From contig NC_056527.1 of the NCBI RefSeq assembly GCF_019175285.1, positions 117,383,418-117,447,417 of the forward strand: DNA of 64,000 nucleotides, given 5' to 3'. Shown here in pieces: positions 19,793 to 30,900 of this stretch. Numbering within the stretch: position 1 is the first letter of the stretch; each line of letters begins with the position of its first letter. This stretch comes from Sceloporus undulatus. Lineage: Eukaryota > Chordata > Lepidosauria > Squamata > Phrynosomatidae. Both the position numbers and the translations under genes were made by a program. A model generated the notes under the pieces. That model saw nothing but the letters and a program-made list of their open reading frames with translations, was not told the origin of the DNA and did no database searches.

Positions 19793-20783
19793 TGTATATA
19801 CTCACGTATAAGTCTAGAAATTTTAGTCAAAAAATTGACCCCAAAAAACTGAGCCGACTTATCCAATGTAAGTACCATGTGCCAACTCTTACCCCCCAAA
19901 AAGAAACCAGCCTCAGATGACAAGCAAGAGCTTAATCTGTTTTGGAGAAGCACTGCTTCTTCTTTATTCTCCCATCCATCCAGTCTTTAGCATGAGTGCA
20001 AACAGTGATGTCTGCTTGGATTTTGTAAGTTGTTTGGCATTACAGTGGTGCCTCGGGTTACGAAATTAATTCGTTCCTCCATTCCTTTCGTAACCCGAAA
20101 ATTTCGTAACCCGAAACACTTTTCCGTTAGCACTGGAAAGCCTAAAGCTGCACTTTGCAGCATTTGAATTTCGCGCCGAAATGAATTTCGTAACCCGAAA
20201 AATATTTCGTAACCCGAAACAGTTTTTGCCAATCCAACTTTTTCGTATCCCGGAAATTTCGTAACCCGATCATTTCGTATCCCGAGGCACCACTGTATTT
20301 CTCTTTGCTTCTTTACATCCCTTTTTTACCGGCAACTTATCCACGGGGTCATACCAAAAGCCATAATTTTAGCCCCAAAATCTGTCGCATATACTCGACT
20401 ATAAGTCAACCTCATGTATAAGTCGAGGGCAAGTTTTGGGGCCAAAATTATGGATTTTGCTATGACTCGTAGATAAGTCGAGGGCAAAACTTAGGGGCAT
20501 ATAGCAAAGGATCTAAAGGATGAAGGAAAGCAAAACCATGTCAAAGAACTTCCCAGCAGACATAACTCTGTGCTTACTCTTAAGGCTGGCTGGATGAGAA
20601 AGTAATGGCGGTCGGTGCTTCCAGGATGGATTATACTCTGTCTTTTCACAAAAGGATGGTTCCTTCCTTTCATTAAGAGTTCAGATACACTACTTATATT
20701 CACCTGTGGACAAGTCGACTCAGTTTTTTGGGAGGGTCAATTTTTTGACCTAAATTTCTAGACTTATACGTGCGTATATACAG
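19793..20783. mobile_element. Foldback DNA element of about 1 kb (TATACTCACGTATAAGTC arms)
   Basis: Left arm TGTATATACTCACGTATAAG, TCTAGAAATTTTAGTC, AAAAATTGACCCC; right arm GGGTCAATTTTTTGACC, TAAATTTCTAGACTTATACG. Inside, AAGTCGAGGGCAAGTTTTGG repeats as a second palindromic layer. A mariner-like element is inserted at 20,043-20,298. A fragment recurs near 42,845-42,960. Confidence 0.8.
20043..20298. mobile_element. Mariner-type foldback element, nested
   Basis: Flanked by TA. Ends CAGTGGTGCCTCGGGTTACG and CGTATCCCGAGGCACCACTG are complementary. The interior has six or more TTTCGTAACCCGAAA-like units. Confidence 0.88.
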
Positions 20784-20784
20784 G

Positions 20785-23590
20785 AACCTTCCCCAAGAAG
20801 ACCTGGAGTGAGGCAGCCAAAAGGATGCCAATTCCCCCCAAAAGAAGAGAAAACGGGGGCTACAAACTGAGGTGGGGGGCTCAGACTTGGAGCCTCTCCC
20901 TTGCGCTCCAATCTAGGCTTTGGAAAAGTTCGCCTTTTTTGGGGTGGGATGACAAATCCCAGAATGCTGCCATGCTGCTTGGCAGCTTCTGCAAATTTGT
21001 CATCCAAATGGGACTTTGGTAATATTCCCAAATTATAGTCCATACAAAGATGGAGCGGGGGTTGATGTGTGGGGGGGGGGGGATTCTGGGTGCTGCAGTC
21101 AAAAAAAGCAAGCAAGCAAGGGAGTTTTCTATGTTCAATACCAAAGAGGAGAAAATAGACGTTCTCCATAACTATTCTGTTTTTATGGCTTCTTCCTGAC
21201 ATACAAAAGGAAACCGCTGCTGACCAGAGGCTGCTTGGTGTGGACTTTATGGCCATTGTTTCCTCCCCAAGAATCTTGGGAATTTTGTTTTGTTTTTAAT
21301 GCTGAGTTTCCTTTGGCAGAGCAGTCTAGTTTTGTTCTTATTTTTAGCATTTCCATTGAAGAGATGCAAAGAAACGCTGTCCTGGAGTGCTGTGATGAAG
21401 CCGAAAAAGCCTTACAGACACAGCTGTGCTTCCAAGGTTTCCTTCATGCGATGGACGTGTTCAAATCTGGTTGTCAAAGCAGCACTTGAAAACATTTTCC
21501 CTTTTCTTTGAGTGGATTACAACTCCCAGAATCCCCCAGCCATTTACAGAACCCCCCAAAAAAGAATGTTTGCAAGCTTTGAAACAAACCATCGGAACTG
21601 TAATGCAGATTTATGCTGCCTATTTTTGGGTGGATGGGGATTTATTTTTTGACACTGATCGCTAAAGCAGACTGAAGAAGAATCTCTTTGATCATCACAG
21701 TGTAAGACATTGGTTTTCTTTTTAGTGGTAATGGGTTCATGTTCCCACTTTATTTACACAGAAGCCCCCCCCCCCCCGATATGGTTGGACTGCAGCTCCC
21801 AGCATCCCTCAGGGTTAACTATTCTGGCTCAGCCTGCTGGGAGTTGCAGTCTGACCACATCTGGAAGGCCTTTTGACCTTACCTGAGAGGCTAGAAGTAA
21901 AATGAGGAACATGAATTCATATTTTACTATTGATTCTAAGGCAGGTATATTTCTCTGGCATCCTTGCCATTCATTTTCAGAGAGATGTTAAGCCGAGTTT
22001 AATTATCCTAATATCTTCATCTCACAGCCTTCATGCAAGGACTGCTTTGTGGAAAATGCTGAGTTTCTTAGGATTTCTTGTCTAGGAATCCTAGAAAATT
22101 CAATTCAATTCAATAGGTTCAATGCTGCAGCAGAGGCCCAGCCTGAACTTTTCAGGGGCTAATCCTGGTTTGGCATTAGCTTCCAGCAATCTGGATAGTT
22201 CCTTTAAAGCTCAGGCTAAAACCCAAAACGGATTCACAGCGCCATAAATACGGGAGCTAACACCAGTCAAAACGGTTGGGTTTAGGACAAAAGTCCAAAT
22301 TGTCTTCTTGCACTTCAGAATCCAGACAAATATAGCATGAATTTAGCTTTAGATTTCAATCTCTCTGTATTAATTCTTCACCGTGACAGTTTTCCAAACC
22401 TCTCTCTGGAACCATTGCAATTGGAACATTTGAAACCAGGGTTGGGAATTGTGCGGCTTTCGAGAAGTTGTCAGACTGCAGTTCCCAGCATAGCCAGTGG
22501 CGAGGGGTGATGGGAGTTGCAGTCAAAGGTCCACAGGTTTCCCCGCCTGTGTCTTGAAACAGGAGCAGATGGATTACATTTCTCTTGCGTCTCCCACCTG
22601 TGACTGAAAACCATAAGCAAAAGATTGCGAGGAAAAAATAGATTGAATTTTATTGCTCAGGAGGATGGAACCCTGCAATGGATTTTTAAATTTTCAGCTC
22701 ATTTCGTAAGGGGAAGATGCTGTCTTGAGACTGTGTGTTTGTGTGTGTGCATGTTGACTGTTTTGTATATCAGAAAGAAAATTTATTTGTATATAAAGAA
22801 CAAGCTATGATACCATTGTTCTTCACTTTGCATAAATTCTATCTGTTGTCATCGGTTATAAACCAGTTTAAAAAAACACAGACAATGACGCACAAAACAG
22901 CAGAGTTGCAAGTGTGCTTTGATCCTGCAGGCTGTTTGCCTTTCTTTCCTTTCCAACATTTCCCCACCTTTACGCTACAGAAGAGAGAAATGATATCAAA
23001 GGTTTGCAGTGATTAAGTGCAGCAATTATTACCTGGCTAAGAGCAACTCTGCCTAAACTTTACAGCTGGGCCTTCCTTCCCAACTTATTTGTATGTTTCT
23101 GAGTTTAGAAAAGTTTCTTCTAGGGAACTTCAAAACACTCTGATGGCTGGCTTTTTCTGTGTTAGCAGACTAGCTGTTTCACTCTCTTTTCTGAAGAGCG
23201 CAGCTGAATCAATCCATAAAATTTAGCATATTGTCTACATTCATAAAGAGATGGTGCATGCATTTCTGTCTTTACGAAGGGCAGATATCCCAAAATATGG
23301 GATTTGGGGTTTTTTTTTGGGGGGGGGGTGTTCATCTCCTATAAAAAGAAAAACCTTTTAGCCCTCAAGTAAGTGATGTCTGTTATTAGGGACACCTGCC
23401 ATTCCTTAAAGGGATTGGTTTTCTAACATCCCTTAATAATAAGGGACACCTGGCAAACCTCTGCAGCCCCTTCTTTCTCATTTCCGTCTATCAGCAACTT
23501 GAGACCACCTCAAACAGAGGCCCTTTCATTTTCCATCCTAGGACTGTTTTCACGCAACAATATGCCCTGAGCTTTGGTCCATTCCCAGCA
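20785..23590. other. SLC2A4-YBX2 spacer, middle part
   Basis: No gene recognised. A short palindrome around GGACTGCAGCTCCCAGCATC and GGGAGTTGCAGTCTGACC lies at 21,783-21,870. Confidence 0.5.
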
Positions 23591-23591
23591 T

Positions 23592-24210
23592 TTAATACTT
23601 AGAAGAGACCACAACAGTCATCCAGTCCAACCCCACTTTGCCATGCAGGAATGCACAATCCAAGCAGCCCCAACAAATGAGAGTCTTCAAAGGAGGAGGC
23701 TCCACCTCACTTTGAGGGAGTGTCTTCTGCTGTCACACAGTTTATACTGTCAGACGGTTCTTCTGAATGTTGAGCTGGAACCTCCTTTCCTGTAGCTTGA
23801 CTCTATTGCTCCATGCCCTCGTCTCTGGAGCAGCAGAAAACAAGCTTGCTTCATCCTTACTATGACATCCCTTCAAATATTTAAACATAATCATGTCACC
23901 CCAAGCTTAACCTTCCCTTCTCCAGGCTAAACATACGCAGCTCCCTAAGCCACTCTCCACAGCGCTTGGTTTCCAGACCTTTCACCGTGTTGGTCACTGT
24001 CCTGTGGACATGCTCCAGTTTCTCAACATCCTTTTTTAATTGTGGTGCCCAGAACTGGACAAAGTATTCCAGAAGAGGCCTGACCAAAGCAGACTAGAGT
24101 GGCACTATGACTTCTCTTGAGCAAGACGCTACACTCCTATTCATGTGGCCTAGGACCATACTGACTTTTTTAGTTGCTGCATCACACTGTTGACTCAGTT
24201 TGTTCTTAAA
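23592..24210 (-). mobile_element. CR1 LINE 3' region
   Basis: CATCCAGTCCAACCCCACTT, CTTCTCCAGGCTAAACATAC, CCAGAACTGGACAAAGTATT and CTTGAGCAAGACGCTACACT in reverse order of the CR1 end. Non-coding. Confidence 0.88.
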
Positions 24211-24333
24211 CCAGCAGTTTTAACTTTCCACCAAGTAAACTCAGCCCGCCTTATCCATGGATTTTTTATCCATGGATTCAAGCATCCAAAAAAAGTATAA
24301 ATTCCAAATAGCAAACCTTGATTTTTCATAGGT

Positions 24334-25216
24334 TTTTGTGGGTTTTTCAAGCTATGCGGCCATGTTCTAGCAGTTTCTTCCTGATGTTTCGCCAGCATGT
24401 GGCTGGCATCTTCAAAGATTTCTCTGAAGATGCCAGCCACAGATGCTGGCGATGTCAAGAAAAAAGCAACATGGGATATACAGTAAGTGAAATAAAACAT
24501 GTATGTGAGAGTCAGGGTGACTCAGCAGAAGCCAATTGAGAACCACACAGGTGTAAATGGCAAAGCAATTAACAAGTCCTGAGTGCCAAGGACAAGAAAT
24601 GCAAGTGGATAATTGGACACACCTGAATATTGTTAAGTGGTCAAGGCTGAGATGATGAAATCACTAATTGTAGGATGGACCAAGAGAACCAATGAGAATG
24701 ATGTACACGCCTACTGGGTGGAAACAGACAACAGTGGGTGGTGTCTTGCATTGACTATAAATGACTATAGACCCCAATGTATTTTGTGGGTAGTAGTAGG
24801 AGTGAGGAGTAGTGTATAGTTGTGTTGGATAGTTTGGAGCTGTATATAGTAGAATAAAGTAGATCTTTTATATAAGACTACTGAGTTGTCTGGTGTCTTG
24901 GGTGAAGCTACAAGAACCAGCTGGATCCTGAAGAAGGGTGAAGACTTCTGTGGAAGCAAGAGTGAGAAGGCTTGGAGAGTTTGTCGGGGTCTTCAGCCTG
25001 TTCTGTGTAACTCTGCTAAGCTATAACCACTGGCCAAAACTGGTCAGCGCGGTGCACAACCAGGTGGTGAGTTCGAGCCAGAGGTGAAGAGCTACAACTC
25101 CCATCATCCCTGACAGGCGAAACATCAGGAAGAAACTCTGCTAGAACATGGCCGCATAGCCTGAAAAACCCACAAAAAACTATGCATGCCGGCTATGAAG
25201 GCCTTTGACTTTACAC
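24334..25216. mobile_element. Insertion with inverted GTGGGTTTTTC..GAAAAACCCAC ends
   Basis: Starts GTTTTTGTGGGTTTTTCAAG, CTATGCGGCCATGTTCTAGC and ends GCTAGAACATGGCCGCATAG, CCTGAAAAACCCACAAAAAA. A 13-base target duplication (CTTGATTTTTCAT) brackets it. The family is not identified; a Penelope-like or foldback element are both possible. It encloses an LTR-like segment. Confidence 0.7.
24480..25030 (+). mobile_element. Possible LTR-like fossil segment
   Basis: Has a TATA-like ACTATAAATGACTATA, then AGAATAAAGTAG, then a U5-like stretch, in the order of a retroelement LTR. No coding part is present. It may equally be internal sequence of the surrounding insertion. Broken or solitary; family not assigned. 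Confidence 0.25.
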
Positions 25217-25449
25217 TTGATTTTTCATTTAATACTAGAGATACCACTTTTATTTTCCATTATATTTAATGGGACTTGAGCATCCATGGATTTTATTATC
25301 CACAAGGGGTCATGGAACCAAACCCCAGTGGAAACCAAGGGCCCACTGTATGGCCTTTAACACTGGCCAAAATTCTGTATGATCACCATTACAGGAGTTT
25401 GCGATTAGGAAAAAGCTAAAGTAACTTTGGTTGAGAGCACTCGCTATAT

Positions 25450-25655
25450 ACCTTCAAGTGGACTCATGTAAATGGTATCCTAGGGTCTTCTTATCAGCAA
25501 GCTTTCTTCAGTGGAGGTTTGCCATTGGCTTCCTTTTAGGCTGGGAGACTTGCCCAAAGTCAGCCAGTGGGTTCTGGTGGCTGAGCAAGGATTTGTATCC
25601 TTGTCTCTTGGAATGCTGGCACCAGACTCAAACTATCACACCATGATGGTCCTAG
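25450..25655 (-). mobile_element. ACA-type SINE, diverged, minus strand
   Basis: CTTCAAGTGGACTCATG, CTTCTTATCAGCAAGC, GCCAGTGGGTTCTGGTGGCT, GAGCAAGGATTTG. Confidence 0.75.
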
Positions 25656-27265
25656 ATACACCCCAACTTGAAACAAGTTTTTATTTTAAGAGCTCAGGGG
25701 AGGACTTTTTTTCTTCTACATTACAGATGTCTGGATCTAGCAGCCAGACCGGCTAGCAGAGTCCTAGGAGCTACAGTCCAAAAACAAAATGGAAACCCAA
25801 CAACTCCTGTCAAGCTCTGATTCGGGGTTGCAAGTACTACCAGGTTGATGTCTTTTTGCCTGTCAGCACATCAAGATCACCACTTTCCTTCCTGTGGATT
25901 CATACCAAGAGAGGGCAAGGAAACATTTCTGTCCCTTGGTCAAACAGGCTGGCACTCTATTTCATCAGTGAAGTCTTCCAGGGATTGTTCAGAATCAGCT
26001 GCACACCTTGAAAAGATAAGACCCTTGATATCATCCTTTGTGTAGATGAGACAGACAGCCTGCCAGCTGCACTTGTCTCATTGAACTGTGCGATGGGGAT
26101 TGTATTTCCCCCAACCCAATGCAAATCTTTTATTTCCATGCTGCCCGTCTAGCTTCAGTTGTGACCACTTGGAATAGACATTGTTGATGTTGTGTTCCAC
26201 ATAGCAGGGGTGGATAGATTTTAGTTGCTGGGATCTTTAAAACACCCTAAAAAACTAGAAGACACCCCTCCCTGTGGACATTCATGCAGCTGGAACCTGA
26301 CGCAGAAAAACCAAAGAGGAAGATTTTGTTTTGAGTACCAGAACTGAACACAGGTCCCACACATTCATTCATTAATAATCCCAGGATTATAATGCTGGGC
26401 AGAATGGTCCATTTTCTTGCTGCGGTTGGAAAGCCTTGCTGTCTATCAGTCATTCAGAAATCTACCAGTAGATCCAGATCAACCGTCTGCCTGCCCCTGT
26501 TTAGCAAACACAGAGTTGCCAACCAGTGTCCCCATACAAGTAATCTATTTTAAACATTGTGGATCAGGTTTTGGGACTCATCCCTAGAGAGAAGGTGAAG
26601 AGAATTCTGCAAGGGCCACAGAGTAAAAGATGGCAAGGAAAGCTCCCATCTCTGCTGTTCAAAGTAAGGTTTGACAAAACACACGATGCTGAGACAGAAA
26701 TCTGTGCAAATCTTTTACTGACGCCCAAACTGCACACAATGGTTCACACAGAGTGTTCCTCAACAATGGGGGGGAGAAAAAAATTAACTGAAGATTCAAC
26801 AACCAGTCTCTTTCTCTCAAACTGGCAAAGCTGTGGGAGGGGGAAGACAAGCCCCTCAGAAGGATTTTAAAGCAAAGTGACTTTTCTTTTTTGGTCAAGT
26901 TCCCCCCGCAGGTTTGTTATTTTTTTAACTTTACACATTCAGGGCTTGAACAGCAGCAAAGGGGGTACTGGTGAAGTTTGGGGTCTCTTCAAGTGCAGGA
27001 TGAGGTAACTTGGGTTTGCAGGCACATTGTGGACACCTGAGAGCATTGGAAAAAAGGAGTCAGACAGTGGAGTGGAAACTAGTACGGAGTTGTATAGTAA
27101 ACTGTAGCAACAAAGGCATAAATATGTTTACACTACAAGAACACAAGTGTGGCTTCCCATTTCAGAAAACCTTTGAAAACTGATTTATGGCGAGAGGCAG
27201 ATGTTCTACCTGATCTTTTAGCAAGAAATCTAAGTTCCCCTGTCCTCCAAGACAGGTCCTTTCAC
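25655..27265. other. SLC2A4-YBX2 spacer, late part
   Basis: Nothing recognised; short overlapping open frames only. Confidence 0.45.
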
Positions 27266-27267
27266 CA

Positions 27268-27442
27268 CGGCGGCATCCGCACTGCAGAAATAATCTAGTT
27301 TGAGATCGCTTTAAGTGCCGTGGCTCAATGGTATGGAATTCTGGGAATAGTAGTTGTAGAACAAACTACAATTCCCAGAATTCCATAGCACAGATTCACA
27401 GCACTTAAAACATTGTCAAACTGCAGTGGTGGATGCAGCCTA
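27268..27442. mobile_element. Foldback element, family A
   Basis: GCATCCGCACTGCAGAAATA, GGAATTCTGGGAATAGTAG, ACTACAATTCCCAGAATTCC and CAAACTGCAGTGGTGGATGC. Confidence 0.85.
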
Positions 27443-27984
27443 TATGAAGCATGCTACACTTGTTAGTTACCAGGTTTCAAAGGTTCTTCTTGCTGCAAAG
27501 TTATTACATTTTATCAGTCATGGCTGAATGAAAAGTTTATCAGGTATAGCTTCTCCCGCTTTTGCTCTGGACCTCTAAGTGCCATCAAGGTTTTCTCAGA
27601 AAAGGCTAACAATCAAGACAGGACCCAGCAGGCATTCTTACCCATCTTCACAAACATGTCACTTCTGAACCCCCGACCAACAAGGCATTATGGGGTAACA
27701 AATTAGAATCTCACTAAGAAGAAGAAAACCTGTACCATCTGCACAGGAGTCCTAAATTCCGTAAGTGTACAGTACCAGGTTTAGCAAGGACTGAAAATCA
27801 GTCTGAAAACCAAAGACATTTCTAGCAAAACTGAATTTCAAATGCATGTTCCATATTGCCAGAGTTACTTGGAAAAGTCTACTTTTCCTCCTCCCTGGCT
27901 TTCACAACCAGCCAGCCAGCCAAGGCCATGCTGATGGAGAATCCTTAAGAGTTACAGCCATGAGAAGCAGACTTTCCCAAGTTC

Positions 27985-30900
27985 TGGTTTGAAAAGTACC
28001 ATTTATTAATGGAAGTCGGGCTAATCATCCTCTTTTTCAGTTGCAGCATAGCTGCAAAGACAAAAGCAGAACAGGGACGACATCTACCGACTTGAAATCT
28101 TTGAAGGAAAGGCAGGGTATATATGCAATTTCAACAAAGAATAAAGGCCACAGACTATATACTTCACATACGTAGAACCATCACATTGGAAGTACTTCTT
28201 GAGACCATCTACTCTAACCCCCTGAGAGTTCAGGAATGCAAAGCAGCCACTTTCCTGGCAAGTGGTCATCTCCAGGAAAGAGCAGCTCCATCTCTCAAGG
28301 GAGTCTATATTCCACTGGCATGACAGCTCTCACAGTCAGGAGGTTCTCCCTCCCTTTCTTGTAATCTGAAGTCTTTGGTTCAGGTCCTACCCATGGAAGC
28401 ATCAGCAAAGCAATTCCCTCCCTCTTCTATGTGACAGCCCTTCAGATATTTAAAGATGTCTATTACCCCATTCCTACCCAGGCATCCTTACCAGATCACA
28501 GCTCTTGGCATCCCCTCACGGTGTGCAGATTCATCATGCCAGTACAGCTGGGGCCAGCTCTCCCCCAGGCTCAGGTGTTGAAATCTGCGGGGAGAGAAGG
28601 GAGGAGAACCACATGCTTATGTACTATTGGAAAGCCAGGTTCCTAACAAAGTCACTGAGAGTAGACCTACTACAGCGAATCTGAGAGGGCTAAGCTTAAC
28701 TCAAGGCAGACCTCTTGTGGCAAACGGAGATACAACAGGGCCCCAGAAAAAGACCTATTATTAGCATCTCCAGTGATTCCCAAACTCTGGTCTTCCAGTT
28801 GTTTTGGACTTCAGCTCAAAGAAGCCTCAACTCTCTTGGTCAATGGTCAGGGATTCTGGGAGCTGAAGTTTAAAAAACCTAGAAGACCTGAGTTTGGGAA
28901 CCACTGATCATGAAGTTTTCTCTGAAAACATTTTGTACAGGAATACAGTAGAATTATGCCACTACTGTAGGTGGAAAGTACCATCCAACTCACTGACTTG
29001 CTTCCATAATTTCTCCCAGTGATGCAACTCTCTAAGAGCCCCTTGGAGGAATGGGATGGGGAGAATAGCCTTCAACCATATCAGCCTCCACTTACATCCA
29101 CAAGCTGTTGCTGGATTTCTGGCAGTGGCTGGGAGGGGTTCTCCTGGGCTGGGGAAGCTGGCTTGCTGGCTTCCACCACTGCTTCTTGAGCCATTGTAGG
29201 AGTGCTAGTGGCAGGGGTGTCTCCGCCAGCGGCGGCAGAGCTTGAAGCAGGTGGCTCTTTGGCAGCTGTGGTAGCCTGGGATGGAAGAGAAGGCTGGTTA
29301 GGTTCCGGGTTTGGAGCTCTGGGTTGAGAAGGATGCATTTTTAAAAAGGTACTTGGCACATGGGCAAAGGCTTGCGTGAGGCTCCCTGAGAGATTATGGG
29401 CACTGCTGGCCATGGACAATTATCCTCCTCATCACACAGTTCTCATGAATGAGGCAACTGCAAGGGGGAAGCCTTTTTGACTCTCCTCCCAGGACCTTGC
29501 AGGGCTGTACCTTGGGCCCATTGGGGCAACTGTCATTGTTGTCTGCCTTGAAGTCATTTCTGATTTATGATGACCCTAAGGTGAACCTATCACAGAGTTT
29601 TCTTGGCAAGATTTGTTCATAGGGGGTTCGCTTTTGCCTTCCTCTGAGGCAGAGAGAGTGGGACTTGCCCAAGTTCACCCAATGGGTTTCCCTGGCTGAG
29701 CTGGGATTTGAACCCTAGTCTCCTGAGTCATAGTCCAATGCTCAAAACATTCCAGCATGTTGGCAATTTTTATTTTTTAAAATTCAACCAACCAACCCAA
29801 CCGCACCCCCCCCCCCCCCCCGACCGTTCCTAGAAGTAACTGGTGGGGTCAATGAAGCCATTTTTGGAAACAGCTGTTTTAAATCCAGGACAGACTTTTT
29901 TAAAAAATAGGAAATCAGAAGCCAACTTTTTCTTTGAAAAGAAAGGCCTCTTCTTGGCCTAAATAAGCCCATTGGGGCCCCCAAAACATACTGAAATTGC
30001 CCCACATAGCCCAAGGGGAGGCTTGCATTTTGGTGTTGCTCAAGGGCTGTTGGAGCACTCATTTCCCCACCACTGCTGTAAACAAGACAAGGACAAAAAG
30101 TGACTATTGCCACTATTTAAATTTCTGGTAAAGCTTTTATGTAGAAAGCAAGGCTATAAATACTGGAGAGAAAAGAGGAAGCTCTCCTCACTCTAACAGA
30201 TTTGATGTGAAGCTTGAAATCCCACAGTTATCACAAAACCTTGGAAAGCCCAAAGCACTGGATCTTGGAGACTCCTGTCATATAATCATGTCTGAGTGAT
30301 GAAAGTGTATAGGCTAGCCTCACAGAACACACTGGTCTGTACATCTTGTGGGAGCTTCTATAGACAAGGTTCCTTCTAGTTAGAGGCTTTGCTCATCATT
30401 TGCAGGTTACAATGTGGGACCTCTTTGCCTTCCCTCAAGACCAATTTAGACGAGTTACTGTCATAAGACCTCCTGTGCATCTCAGCCGCTGCATCCTCTT
30501 AAGACGTGCCCCATGTTTTCAAGGTTCCAAGGTGACAGACAGAAAAACCAGTCAGATTTTGAGCAGCAGTCGTGCAATGCCAAATTGCAAGCATACAGAG
30601 GTGGGCAGATCTTGGTCTGGTACCACAGCATTACCCAGCAACACGTGGGCCTTACCTCAGTTGCAGTCTGGCGGGCTGCAGCCGTTTGCTGGCGCCTGCG
30701 CTGGAAATAAGGCCGATTGCGCTGGCGCTGGGGCTCAGGACGGATGCCGTCTGCTGGGGCCTGTGCCGCTTTTGTTTCTCCATCGCCACCTTCAGTGGTG
30801 GGTTGCTGTGGTGGGCGGGGGCGGAATGGTCTGGGCCAACAAAAGAGAAAAGATACGCATTATCTTTCATGATCTCTTTTCTCTTGGCCAAGAAGTGATG

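Larger units (their letters stand above)
24236..25352. mobile_element. Pogo/Tigger-like element, copy E, split by an insertion
   Basis: Left part 24,236-24,333 (CGCCTTATCCATGGATTTTT, CAAATAGCAAACCTTGATTT); right part 25,217-25,352 (CATCCATGGATTTTATTATC to GGCCCACTGTA). The intervening segment is flanked on both sides by CTTGATTTTTCAT. Confidence 0.82.

Noticed and set aside
28024-28050. YAATEKEDD as the YBX2 C terminus
   Set aside because: It needs a phase-2 donor in exon 8, and none exists; kept only as a remark.
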